A DNA stretch of 64,000 nt, from NCBI GenBank assembly GCA_963676875.1, contig OY781436.1:3720001-3784000 (forward strand). The letters are read 5' to 3'. Under the pieces are notes generated by a model, which made no database searches, was not told where the DNA came from, and was given only the letters and a program-made list of their open reading frames with translations. Below are positions 7,861 through 16,858 of the stretch, piece by piece (the first letter of the stretch is position 1; each line of letters starts with the position of its first letter). Source of the DNA: UBA6244 sp963676875 (lineage in GTDB: Bacteria > Bacteroidota > Bacteroidia > Bacteroidales > F082). Both the position numbers and the translations under genes were made by a program.

Positions 7861-9039
7861 CTAATGATCGTCGTGTGTACTCTCCAGCAAATAAGGATGG
7901 TTTTTCGGAATGAGCGGCATTTTCGAGAGGCTGTAACCCACCACGAGGCCAAACAATCCAAGGAATCCCACAAAGGTACCCACCTCAGTCAGGGTAATGC
8001 TGTGTTTTAAATCGAGGCTGGGCATAATGGACATATACAACTCAACCCACTGACCTACAATAAGTACCAACACTGCAAACAATACCAGGTTCTCGTTTTT
8101 GGCCACCCTGTTCCACATCAGAAAAAGGAAGGGGAAAGTCCAGTTGAGAATCAACTCGGTATAAAACAACGTTTTGTATTCTCCCATCTCGCGGGGAATA
8201 TAATAGATGGTTTCTTCGGGAATGTTGGCATACCAAATGAGCAAATACTGCGAAAGCCACATGTACCCCCAGATAATGCTCAAGGCAAAGATGTAACGCG
8301 AAAAGTCGGAAATATGTTTCTTGGTCAGCATGGGCAGGTATCCCAATTTGTGCAGAATGATGGCAATGGCGGCAATAAAGGTAACACCATGGAAAAAGGC
8401 CATGATGAATTTCTTTACCACGTAAATGGTGCTGTACCAATGGGGATCGAGCGACATCAGCCAATCGATGCTAAACAACGAAAAGGAGAAAGCAAATACA
8501 AAGATGAACACCTTTGAGTTGAACTCGATTTTGTTGAAAAAGGTAACTCCTCCAACTTTATCTTCTCGTAATGAAAGTGATTTGATTCGTTGACTCAGGA
8601 AAATCCAGAGAACAAAAAACACCACGAAACGAATGGCGAAAAAGGGAAGATTCAAATAAGGTTCTTTATGTTGCAAAAGCGGGTCGTGGGCTACGGCATC
8701 TGCGTGGGTCCAATGATAAAGCTCGTGCACGCCAAAAAACATGATGGCAAACAATACAAAGCTAATAATCAGGTAATTGCCCATAGCTTGAGGGATGCGC
8801 AAATAGGCTGCCGACCATCCCGATTGGGTAACGGCCTGTATGGCCAACCAAAACAGTGCCCCCATGGCTACCGAAAGAAAATAATAATTATTCAGCAACA
8901 AGTTGGCCCATGCCCTGGTTCCGCCTTCGCCGGCAAAACCGGCTATTACAGAGATAACGCCCAGCACAATCATGACAAGCATGATGATTAGAAATGTTTT
9001 ACTGAGCTGTACTTTTTTATCCATGTCGGTCATTTTCAT
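7861..9039 (-). CDS. actF: Alternative complex III subunit ActF (quinol:cytochrome c oxidoreductase)
   Basis: The 392-residue integral membrane protein has about ten helices and belongs to the NrfD/PsrC-like family that includes ActC and ActF. Recognisable helix-loop words are HELYHWTHAD (residues about 105-114), SLDPHWYSTIYVVKKF and WNRVAKNENL. In alternative complex III, ActF is the second NrfD-like subunit in the membrane arm, alongside the quinone-site subunit. It is the last gene of the act operon, 11 bases after actE. In many Bacteroidota an aa3-type oxidase operon follows; here it does not. Confidence 0.92.
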   Translation of the reverse strand: MKMTDMDKKVQLSKTFLIIMLVMIVLGVISVIAGFAGEGGTRAWANLLLNNYYFLSVAMGALFWLAIQAVTQSGWSAAYLRIPQAMGNYLIISFVLFAIMFFGVHELYHWTHADAVAHDPLLQHKEPYLNLPFFAIRFVVFFVLWIFLSQRIKSLSLREDKVGGVTFFNKIEFNSKVFIFVFAFSFSLFSIDWLMSLDPHWYSTIYVVKKFIMAFFHGVTFIAAIAIILHKLGYLPMLTKKHISDFSRYIFALSIIWGYMWLSQYLLIWYANIPEETIYYIPREMGEYKTLFYTELILNWTFPFLFLMWNRVAKNENLVLFAVLVLIVGQWVELYMSIMPSLDLKHSITLTEVGTFVGFLGLFGLVVGYSLSKMPLIPKNHPYLLESTHDDH

Positions 9040-9050
9040 GTGAATAATTA

Positions 9051-9650
9051 TTAGTTGGCTAAGGTTCTTACATAATTAATGATCTTCCATCGTTCGTCCG
9101 GCGTAATCTGAGGCCCGTGAGGTCCCATCAGTCCTGAAATCGAACCATAGGTAATCACATAATAAAGCTCCCCGTCGGGTTTCGATTTTACATAGTTTTC
9201 TACCAGCGACATGGGCTTGGCCGGAAACAATCCGCTGGTGTATAAATACCCATCGCCTTTTCCTTGTTCGCCATGACAGTCGATGCAAAAAATTCCATAG
9301 AGTTTTTTACCTTTTTCAATGGTGCTTTCATCGCCTGCCATCGGATTTGTCCATTGTATTCCCGCCATGGTTTGGTTCATGGCCCTGTCGCCAATGGTGG
9401 CTCCGGGATAGGGAAAGGGCATGTGTCCGCGTGCCACGGCTCCTGGAGCGGGCAGTTGGTTGGTCATGCTGTCGCGAAAAATCGGGTTGGGAGAATAGGC
9501 CTTATAATACTTGGTGTAATACATGTCGTGTTCTCCCATGTAAGCATATCCGGGATTGTTTTTATCCTTATTGCACGAGAGCAAAACAAATGGAATAATC
9601 AGCAGGGTTAATAAACGTAAAGTCTTCATCTTGGTCGATTTTTTACTCAT
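9051..9650 (-). CDS. actE: Alternative complex III subunit ActE (monohaem cytochrome c lipoprotein)
   Basis: A 199-residue lipoprotein (lipobox FVLLSC, Cys about 26) with one class I cytochrome c domain: CIDCHGEQGKGDG near residue 122 and a distal Met in AKPMSL near 146. ActE takes electrons from ActA and hands them to the terminal oxidase. The ATG at 9650 lies inside the stop of actD (8-base overlap), suggesting coupled translation. A second ATG at 9629 would also give a proper lipoprotein signal and is an alternative start. Confidence 0.92.
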   Translation of the reverse strand: MSKKSTKMKTLRLLTLLIIPFVLLSCNKDKNNPGYAYMGEHDMYYTKYYKAYSPNPIFRDSMTNQLPAPGAVARGHMPFPYPGATIGDRAMNQTMAGIQWTNPMAGDESTIEKGKKLYGIFCIDCHGEQGKGDGYLYTSGLFPAKPMSLVENYVKSKPDGELYYVITYGSISGLMGPHGPQITPDERWKIINYVRTLAN

Positions 9651-10170
9651 GTGCAGATTCTGTTGATTCTTTAATTTCAGTAGCTCCGGTTTCGGTGAGC
9701 AGTTGCCTCAGGTGTTTTGACGCCTTTTCATCCATCGCATCCGTGTTGGCAATCACCACCACAAATTTGTCTTCTACCGACCTTACATCGGGCAGCACTA
9801 CTTGTTTTCCGGGGTACATCTTTTCTCTGAAAAGGTAGGTAAGAAAGGTAAACAAGGTACCGATATTAATGGTCATAACAAACATGATGATGATGAATGA
9901 CAGGGTGTTGAGGGGCTTACCTCCGAATTTCAACGGATAACTAACCACCGACATCCAGTACAGCATGCCAAATATCAGGGTGGCGGCCACGGCGCCGTAA
10001 ACAAAGGTGGCGTAGGGTAATCTGGTGGTCATTTTCAATCGCGACCAAATGCCGTGAATGGGGAATGGTGAATAAACATCGGCCACTACAATACCATCTG
10101 CCTGCAGTTTGTCCACAGCGTGAAGCATCACATGCTCATCGTCGTATATGCCCAAAATACTAGTTTTCAT
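9643..10170 (-). CDS. actD: Alternative complex III subunit ActD (DUF3341)
   Basis: The 175-residue protein opens with the family pattern ILGIYDDEHVMLHAVDKL, followed by VADVYSPFPIHGI and two membrane helices near residues 55-75 and 90-115. This is DUF3341, the membrane subunit ActD of alternative complex III. The start overlaps the end of actC by 11 bases, and its end overlaps the actE start by 8, so the three genes are translationally linked. Confidence 0.93.
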   Translation of the reverse strand: MKTSILGIYDDEHVMLHAVDKLQADGIVVADVYSPFPIHGIWSRLKMTTRLPYATFVYGAVAATLIFGMLYWMSVVSYPLKFGGKPLNTLSFIIIMFVMTINIGTLFTFLTYLFREKMYPGKQVVLPDVRSVEDKFVVVIANTDAMDEKASKHLRQLLTETGATEIKESTESAHE

Positions 10171-11536
10171 CGGTAAATGATTTTAAAGTGGTAGTTTCTT
10201 TTAATACACTCTTCACCTCGCTGATGGCGATGGTAGGAATCCAGCGGAAGAAGGCCAATACGCCCAAAATAAACAATCCGATGGTGCCTACAAAAGCTGC
10301 GATTTCGGTGATGGTTGGCGAATAGGTTGCCCAGGTGGCAGGCAAAAAGTCTTTGGAAAGTGAAGTAACCACGATCACGTAACGCTCGAACCACATACCG
10401 ATGTTGATGAAGATGGAAATGATAAACACGATGGCAATATTTTTCCTGATCTTTTTAAACCAGAAAAGTTGTGGAATAACGCCATTACAGATAATCATGG
10501 TCCAGTAGGCAAAGGTATAATCTCCCGTGACCCTGTTCTTCATGAATGTAAACAGCTCATATTCAGAACCTGAATACCAGGCGGTAAATAATTCGGTCAT
10601 GTAAGCGGTTCCCATAATCAACGAAATGAAGGTCAGAATACGGGTAATGGCATCCAAATGGCCATCGGTTACATAGTCTTTAAAGCTGTAGATTTTTCTC
10701 AAAACAATCATCAGGGTGAGCACCATGCCGAATCCTGAAAAAATAGCTCCGATAACGAAGTACGGCGGGAAAATGGTGGTATGCCAACCCGGAACTACAG
10801 ATACCGAAAAGTCCATGGATACAATGGAGTGAACGGAAACAACCAAAGGTGCAGCCATCCCGCCCAAAAGCAAGGCAGCGGTTTCGAAACGTAACCAGCT
10901 CTTGGCACTTCCTATCCAACCAAAACTCATGGCTCCGTATATCTTTTTCTTGATTTTGGAGGTGGTTTTTTCGCGAATGGTGGCAAAATCAGGAATCATA
11001 CCCATGTACCAGAACAGGGCTGATGCCATGAAGTAGGTGCTGATGGCCACCACGTCCCAGAATAGGGGAGAGTTGAAGTTGTCCCAAAGGGGCCCACGGG
11101 TATTCCAATAGGGGAAGATGAAAAATCCATCCCAAATTCTACCCATATGCAACAAGGGGAACATGCCTGCAGCCATTACCGCGAATATGGTCATGGCCTC
11201 GGCAGCCCTGTTGATGGAGGTCCGCCATTTTTGCCGGAGAATCAGCAAGAAAATGGAGAATGCCGTTCCGGCATGTCCGATTCCAATCCACCACACAAAG
11301 TTGATGATGGCGTATCCCCAGGCTACGTTATTGTTTAACCCCCAAGTACCAATTCCGGTGCTGATGGTGTTGTAAAAACCCCACGACCCCCAGGCCATGG
11401 CAATAATGGAGAGGCCGGCCGTTACCCACCACCATATGGGTGCTTTTGCATCGAGGGGCCTTAATACATCACGGCTAACATCGCTATAGCTTTTGTTTCC
11501 CTTGATTAATATTCCTCTTACTCTGGTATTGTACAT
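10160..11536 (-). CDS. actC: Alternative complex III subunit ActC (NrfD/PsrC-like, quinone site)
   Basis: This 458-residue polytopic protein has about ten helices of the NrfD/PsrC type. Family words include WGYAIINFVWWIGIGHAGT (about residues 73-91), RAAEAMTIFAVMAAGMFPLLH and YMTELFTAWYSGSEYE. ActC is the main quinol-oxidising subunit of alternative complex III and pairs with ActF. It is 24 bases after actB. The N-terminal soluble segment of about 30 residues is normal for the family. Confidence 0.94.
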   Translation of the reverse strand: MYNTRVRGILIKGNKSYSDVSRDVLRPLDAKAPIWWWVTAGLSIIAMAWGSWGFYNTISTGIGTWGLNNNVAWGYAIINFVWWIGIGHAGTAFSIFLLILRQKWRTSINRAAEAMTIFAVMAAGMFPLLHMGRIWDGFFIFPYWNTRGPLWDNFNSPLFWDVVAISTYFMASALFWYMGMIPDFATIREKTTSKIKKKIYGAMSFGWIGSAKSWLRFETAALLLGGMAAPLVVSVHSIVSMDFSVSVVPGWHTTIFPPYFVIGAIFSGFGMVLTLMIVLRKIYSFKDYVTDGHLDAITRILTFISLIMGTAYMTELFTAWYSGSEYELFTFMKNRVTGDYTFAYWTMIICNGVIPQLFWFKKIRKNIAIVFIISIFINIGMWFERYVIVVTSLSKDFLPATWATYSPTITEIAAFVGTIGLFILGVLAFFRWIPTIAISEVKSVLKETTTLKSFTDEN

Positions 11537-11560
11537 ATGATCAGTTTTTTTTGTTCAATA

Positions 11561-14509
11561 CTATGCTTCTGTATTTCTGACTCTGGTCAAATAACTGGTA
11601 GATGGCAAGGTGTGCAATTGCTCCAGTAAATGGTACATGCGGTCTTCTTTCACCATCTGGCTCACCACGCTGTCTTTCTTGAGCAGGTTGCCAAACTGAA
11701 TGGCATCTGCGGGACAACTTTGCTGACAAGCTACTTTTATTTCGCCTTCTCTTAACTCACGGTTTTCCATCTTGGCCACCAGTTTTTTCTCCTGGATGCG
11801 CTGTACGCAAAGCGAACATTTTTCAACCACACCGCGCTGACGAACTACCACATCCGGGTTGAGCACCATACGTCCCAGCTCGCTATTCATGTTGTAGTCG
11901 AACTTGTTGTTGTTGGTAAACTCAAACCAGTTGAATCTGCGTACTTTATACGGACAGTTGTTGATGCAATAGCGGGTGCCGATACAGCGGTTGTAGGCCA
12001 TTTGGTTCAAACCTTCGGTGCTGTGGTTGGTGGCTGCTACCGGACAAACATTTTCGCAAGGTGCATTGTCGCAATGCTGACACATCACGGGCATGTGATA
12101 CACTTCCGGATTTTCCTCATCACGGGAATAATATCTGTCGATGCGCATCCAGTGCATGATCCGGCGATTTTTTACCTGTTCTTTTCCAATTACAGGTACG
12201 TTGTTTTCCGACTGACAAGCAATCACACAGTTTCCGCATCCGATACAACTGTTCAGGTCGATGGACATTCCCCAATGGAGTCCGTCGTATTGTATCTTTT
12301 GGTACAGGGTAACGTTGTGTTTTTCGTCGAAAAGATGTTGTTCGTTTCCGGCATGAGGATTCTCCAATAGCTCAGGAAGTGTGGTTTCGCGAACGATGGG
12401 ACGGCCTTCCATGTCGTGGTGGGTCTGGGTGGTAGCCAACGGATAGGTTTTGCCATTCACTTTCTCAATAACCAAATCGGTTCCACTGGTCACGGGGAGG
12501 CCACTGCGGCTGTTCATCAATGGATAAGCATTTTGACCCACGTTGTTTCCGGCATGTCCGGCTGAGGTACGTCCAAAACCAATGGCAATGGCAGCTGTTC
12601 CTTCAGGCTGACCGGGTTGTATCATCACAGGAATTTCAAACAGACCGTTTACCTTCACCACATCTTCCAGTTTCAGGTCATGGGCTTCTGCATATTTTGC
12701 GGAAACACACAGGTAGTTGTCCCAGGTAGCAGTGGTAATGGGGTCGGGCATTTCCAGCAACCAAGGGTTGTTGGTGTATTTACCTGTTCCGATGGAAACT
12801 TTTTCGTATAACACGGCCTCAAGTCCTTGGTAAGAAGGCTTTTTCGTGGGTTTTAATGGCTGTGAAGTAAACTCAGGCAAGTCGCCCATGCTTACCGAAT
12901 AGTTGTAAATACCATCGTGTTTGGCCTGATTGAAGAATTGGGTGAAATTGCCCACTTGAATGTTGTTGGCCTGAATTTCCTTTTCCCAATTTTTCTCCAT
13001 GTAAGTGGCAAAATCCTGTGTTTGACCCATCCAAACCAACAACGAATCTTCAAACTGACGTGTGTTGAAAATGGGTCGGATGGCGGGTTGTACAATGCTG
13101 AGGTGTCCTTTTACAGCTTCGGCATCTCCCCACGATTCCAGGTAGTTGTTGTTGGTACAAACGAAGTCGCAAAGTTTGGCGGTTTCGTCCATGGTGTCGC
13201 TAAAACTCACCTTAAAAGGTGTTTTTTCCAAACCTCCGATAAACTCTTTGGCGTTGAAATAATCATAGGCAGGGTTCACATTGTAAAGCATCACACCACC
13301 GACAGCGCCGGCCTTCATATCCTTCACCAATTGAGCCATGGCTTCATCGTTGCCTTGTTTCAGGTAGATGGGTGCCCGGAGGTCCAGGGTTTGTCCGTAA
13401 TTTTCCAATTGGTTGTTGATGGCATTCACAATCAACTGGATATGCAGGTCATTGGTGCCCGAAACTACCAGCGATTTCCCTTTATTTTTTAATAAGTCGT
13501 TGGCCACCTGTTTTACATCAACAGGTGATTGAGCCACGTCAAAGGTGGTAGCTCCTGTCTTTCTTGCAATCAGGTTGTACAGGTTGAGTAATACCACGGC
13601 TTCGTCGGATGGTTTGATACCATAACGATAATCGGCATTTGATCCGGTCAGCGACAAGCTGCTTTCAAACTGATAGCTGCGCGACATCTTTCGGTTGCCG
13701 TTGTTCAATTTTCTGTTGGAGGAATATTGTTTGGTAAAGGTAGTCGGCATCAGCCAGGTACCCAGATAGTCTGCATTAAAACCTACAATGACGTTGGCTT
13801 TGTCGAATTGATAGTTTGGTATGTCTGCTTTACCGAAATTCAACTCGTGGGCTTTTCTGATGGCGGCCATGCTTACGGGGTCGTACATTTGCCATTCCAC
13901 GTTGGGGTAAGCGGTGGTAAATTCCTGAATCAACGCTTTGGTGGATGGGCTTATTATAGTAGAGGTGAGTAGCACCACTTTTTTGCCGGTATCACGCAAT
14001 TGGTTAAGCTGCTCCATCACCTTGGAGTCCACATCCTGCCAACTTGTTTGTTCACCGGCGTGATAGGGATTTTTCAGGCGGGCATCATCGTACAAATTGA
14101 GCACGGATGCCTGTACGCGGGCACTGGTTCCACCTTTGGTGAGGGGCGACATTTCGTTACCTTCAATTTTTATGGGTCGATTTTCTCTGGTTTTCACCAA
14201 AATGCTGCAATAATCGTTGCCATCGAAAAAGGTAGATGCAAAAAAGTTGGGGATACCTGGTGTGAGCTCTTCGGGTTGATTGAGTAGCGGAATGGCCTTA
14301 CGAACAGGCATTTGACAGCTGCTCACAAGTGCTACGGCACTCACCGAAAAGCCAAGCATTTTCAGAAAATCGCGTCTGCTCGATTGACCTTTAATTTCAG
14401 ATTCATCAAGACCTTCAATGGAGAATTCAGGAAGAGGTTTTTTACTTTCTAAAACAGAAGCTTGATGTTCTTTGTAGTTCTCAAGACTTTGCCAATAGAT
14501 TTTTTCCAT
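11561..14509 (-). CDS. actB: Alternative complex III subunit ActB (Mo-bisPGD-like fold without cofactor, fused to FeS domain)
   Basis: The 982-residue protein starts with a Tat signal (SRRDFLK at residues 44-50) ending near C65. It continues with a large molybdopterin-oxidoreductase-like region (about 80-740). ActB proteins keep this fold but bind no molybdenum. The C-terminal part (about 750-960) is a ferredoxin-like domain with four cysteine groups: CIGCGNCVIAC, CQHCDNAPCENVCP, CIGTRYCINNCP and CSLCVQRI with CQQSCP. These hold the FeS clusters that carry electrons from the quinol site to ActA. Full-length compared with family members. It is 42 bases after actA. Confidence 0.95.
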   Translation of the reverse strand: MEKIYWQSLENYKEHQASVLESKKPLPEFSIEGLDESEIKGQSSRRDFLKMLGFSVSAVALVSSCQMPVRKAIPLLNQPEELTPGIPNFFASTFFDGNDYCSILVKTRENRPIKIEGNEMSPLTKGGTSARVQASVLNLYDDARLKNPYHAGEQTSWQDVDSKVMEQLNQLRDTGKKVVLLTSTIISPSTKALIQEFTTAYPNVEWQMYDPVSMAAIRKAHELNFGKADIPNYQFDKANVIVGFNADYLGTWLMPTTFTKQYSSNRKLNNGNRKMSRSYQFESSLSLTGSNADYRYGIKPSDEAVVLLNLYNLIARKTGATTFDVAQSPVDVKQVANDLLKNKGKSLVVSGTNDLHIQLIVNAINNQLENYGQTLDLRAPIYLKQGNDEAMAQLVKDMKAGAVGGVMLYNVNPAYDYFNAKEFIGGLEKTPFKVSFSDTMDETAKLCDFVCTNNNYLESWGDAEAVKGHLSIVQPAIRPIFNTRQFEDSLLVWMGQTQDFATYMEKNWEKEIQANNIQVGNFTQFFNQAKHDGIYNYSVSMGDLPEFTSQPLKPTKKPSYQGLEAVLYEKVSIGTGKYTNNPWLLEMPDPITTATWDNYLCVSAKYAEAHDLKLEDVVKVNGLFEIPVMIQPGQPEGTAAIAIGFGRTSAGHAGNNVGQNAYPLMNSRSGLPVTSGTDLVIEKVNGKTYPLATTQTHHDMEGRPIVRETTLPELLENPHAGNEQHLFDEKHNVTLYQKIQYDGLHWGMSIDLNSCIGCGNCVIACQSENNVPVIGKEQVKNRRIMHWMRIDRYYSRDEENPEVYHMPVMCQHCDNAPCENVCPVAATNHSTEGLNQMAYNRCIGTRYCINNCPYKVRRFNWFEFTNNNKFDYNMNSELGRMVLNPDVVVRQRGVVEKCSLCVQRIQEKKLVAKMENRELREGEIKVACQQSCPADAIQFGNLLKKDSVVSQMVKEDRMYHLLEQLHTLPSTSYLTRVRNTEA

Positions 14510-14551
14510 GGTGTGGTTATCTGGAGTAAATAATTATGCTTAATAAATTGA

Positions 14552-15745
14552 TTAATAATGACATTTCTGACATTCGTCGCCACCAATGTTTTGCACGGTA
14601 ACGGTGGTCATTTCGCCATCTTTCATTTTTTGGTGCAATTTGGTGTATTGCTCGTAAAATTTATTGCTGGCAAATTGTACCGACTGGGTACGGTGACAAT
14701 CGATACACCAACCCATGCTGAGGTCTTTTACCTGAATAATTTCATCCATTTTTTCTACTTCACCATGACATTGTTGACAGTCGATTTTGCCCACATTAAC
14801 ATGCTGAGCATGATTGAAATACACATGATCGGGAAGGTTGTGAACCTTAATCCATTCAATGGGTTTGTTGTTCTCGATGGCGGCGTAGATTTTAGCTATT
14901 TCTTCCGTTCCTGTTTTCTTGCCTTTCTTCACCTGCGAGTGGCAGTTCATACAAGTGGCCACGGGTGGAATTCCCGCATGCATGCTCTTGTCAGCGGTAA
15001 AGTGACAATACTGGCAATCGATTCTGTTTTGACCGGCATGAATTTTATGGGAAAAGGCGATGGGTTGATCCGGTTGGTAATATTGTTGACGTCCCAGACT
15101 TACAGCTTCCACAAAAGTAAGTTCGCCAAGTATGGCCACGCTCACCAAAATAATTACTATGTGAATCCATCTGGCCTTTACTATTTTGGTAATGGCTAAA
15201 TCGAAAACACTGATCAATAACAACACAACCATAATAATAAAGGTGGAACGCATGTTGCGTCGTTCTGCAGCTTTAGCCTCGGCAACCAATTGCACCGTAT
15301 CCTCCGCGGCAGCCATTTCTTCGTCTGAAGTTGTGGTGCTTGTAGCTACCTCTCCTCCCTCTATTTTGCCATCGTTGGCAATATAGGCAAGTATGCCCCT
15401 TACCTGATCATCGGTCAGGTTGTGCGCCGGCATGGGGATTTTCATGTTTTCCTCAAACACTTTTACGGCGATGGGGTCGCCTGCCTGTACCATAGCCTGC
15501 GAATTTTGGATGAATTTAATCAACCAGCCTTCTTCCCTTCGTTCGGTAACCCCTTTTAAATCAGGGCCAACCAGCTTGCCGCCACCAATGGTGTGACATG
15601 CTTTACATTGCTGAAAATTCTTTTCGTCCTCAGCAGTTTGACTTTTAAGATGGAAGGTAGAGAGAAGTAATAAAATGAAAAAACCAAAACGAAAAAACGT
15701 TTTGATATGTAGCAATTGTTTGCCAGCAATACCGTTTATGATCAT
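14552..15745 (-). CDS. actA: Alternative complex III subunit ActA with extra N-terminal cytochrome c domain (six CxxCH motifs)
   Basis: The 397-residue protein has a signal sequence (about 16-36), then a class I cytochrome c domain with CKACH at 47-51 and a Met ligand in IPMPAHNL near 110. Two membrane helices follow (about 166-186 and 194-212). The periplasmic part has five further haem motifs: CQYCH, CMNCH, CQQCH, CIDCH and the C-terminal CQKCHY. The last five form the usual pentahaem ActA; the first domain is additional. It is the first gene of the operon. A palindrome at 15806-15824 and a possible promoter near 15771-15791 lie upstream. Confidence 0.93.
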   Translation of the reverse strand: MIINGIAGKQLLHIKTFFRFGFFILLLLSTFHLKSQTAEDEKNFQQCKACHTIGGGKLVGPDLKGVTERREEGWLIKFIQNSQAMVQAGDPIAVKVFEENMKIPMPAHNLTDDQVRGILAYIANDGKIEGGEVATSTTTSDEEMAAAEDTVQLVAEAKAAERRNMRSTFIIMVVLLLISVFDLAITKIVKARWIHIVIILVSVAILGELTFVEAVSLGRQQYYQPDQPIAFSHKIHAGQNRIDCQYCHFTADKSMHAGIPPVATCMNCHSQVKKGKKTGTEEIAKIYAAIENNKPIEWIKVHNLPDHVYFNHAQHVNVGKIDCQQCHGEVEKMDEIIQVKDLSMGWCIDCHRTQSVQFASNKFYEQYTKLHQKMKDGEMTTVTVQNIGGDECQKCHY

Positions 15746-15770
15746 GGTGTAAAGATTATCAAATAAACTG

Positions 15771-15791
15771 CAAATATTTAATTAGAAACAA
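15771..15791 (-). promoter_or_regulatory. Candidate act operon promoter
   Basis: On the minus strand a TTG (15791-15789) is followed after about ten bases by AATATTTG (15778-15771), a near match to TAnnTTTG. The start codon is 26 bases on. The -33 to -7 spacing is shorter than usual, so confidence is low. Confidence 0.3.
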
Positions 15792-15805
15792 TCTGTTAAA
15801 ATTAT

Positions 15806-15824
15806 GTTAATTCGTTGAATTAAC
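15806..15824. promoter_or_regulatory. Perfect palindrome upstream of actA, possible operator
   Basis: GTTAATTC, a 3-base spacer, then GAATTAAC: an 8-bp perfect inverted repeat 61-79 bases ahead of the actA ATG, just upstream of the candidate promoter. The position suits a regulator-binding site. The AT-rich composition means chance cannot be ruled out. Confidence 0.35.
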
Positions 15825-16021
15825 AAAGCCCAAAATTATTTATTTTTTGCATTTATTTAGATATTTAAGTAATAAAATGCGTAATTAGTTTATAACTTGT
15901 TGTTGCTCAATAAAATAATTTTTTAATATGCAGAATGCCCTCTAAATGATAAGATGTGAGGTTGGAATTTCCTAAGATATTTCATGAAAAAATACCATGA
16001 TAATTGGTGTAAAAAGTTGAT

Positions 16022-16843
16022 TTACCAGCTTCCTCCTGCGCCTCCGCCACCAAAACTTCCGCCACCAAAACCACTAAAGCCGCCTCCGAAGCCACTTCCT
16101 CCGCCTCCAAAACCGGAGGATCCGCCACTAAAGTTATTCCAGCTGCCTCCATGCGAACGATTGCCCAACATGCTGCCTAAAAATAGTGCTGTCCAAATAC
16201 CACTGCTACCTCTTCCTGTTATGCCATGCGAATTTCGCTGACTGCGCCCCATGAGTATGATAATAAGAACAATAATGAAAAAGGGGAGCAGCGCAAAATA
16301 CCATGGTGCTTGTTGTGCTTTGTTGTATCCTTTGGCTGATATTTCGCCCGAGGCCAGTTTCATCAAAACATCTGTTGCCTGATTAATTCCCTCATAGTAT
16401 TTATCTTGTTTGAAATAGGGAATCATTTCATTGTTGACGATATCCCAGGAGGTGGCATCCGGAATAATACCTTCGAGGCCATATCCCGTGGCGATAAATG
16501 CTTTTCCTCCATCGCTATTGCTGTATTTGGGTTTAACCAACACCACGATTCCATTGTTGAAATCCTTTTGACCCACTTGCCATATTTTACCTATTTTGTA
16601 AGCAAAATCGGAAGCATCGGTTCCTTGCAAGGATTTCACGATAACCACCACAATTTGGTTGGAAGTGGTGTCGTTGAAATACCTTAACTTGTATTCAAGT
16701 TCATCTTGTTGTTGTTTGGAAAGTATCCCGGCCAAATCGTTGACCAATCGGGGTGGGGTGGGTCGCGTTGGAATATCGGTTGCATTGAGCTGAAAGTGAA
16801 ACATCAGCATCAGTGTTATTGTGATCAGTTTTAACAGACGCAT
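16022..16843 (-). CDS. TPM-domain membrane protein (YgcG family)
   Basis: This 273-residue protein has a signal peptide (about 1-21), then a TPM domain (about 30-165) with the family words VNDLAGILS, NQIVVVIVKSLQG, FNNGIVVLVKP and GYGLEGIIPD. One membrane helix (about 185-203) and a Gly/Ser/Phe-rich tail with repeated GFGGG follow. TPM domains of this class occur beside LemA proteins; their biochemical role in bacteria is not settled. It is the last gene of a lemA-TPM-TPM operon, 15 bases after the soluble TPM protein. Proline-rich open frames on the other strand are shadows of the glycine tail. Confidence 0.88.
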   Translation of the reverse strand: MRLLKLITITLMLMFHFQLNATDIPTRPTPPRLVNDLAGILSKQQQDELEYKLRYFNDTTSNQIVVVIVKSLQGTDASDFAYKIGKIWQVGQKDFNNGIVVLVKPKYSNSDGGKAFIATGYGLEGIIPDATSWDIVNNEMIPYFKQDKYYEGINQATDVLMKLASGEISAKGYNKAQQAPWYFALLPFFIIVLIIILMGRSQRNSHGITGRGSSGIWTALFLGSMLGNRSHGGSWNNFSGGSSGFGGGGSGFGGGFSGFGGGSFGGGGAGGSW

Positions 16844-16858
16844 AGGTATTGTGTTATT

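Noticed and set aside
15984..16241. Proline-rich open frame on the plus strand
   Set aside because: It is the antisense reading of the Gly-rich tail of the TPM protein.
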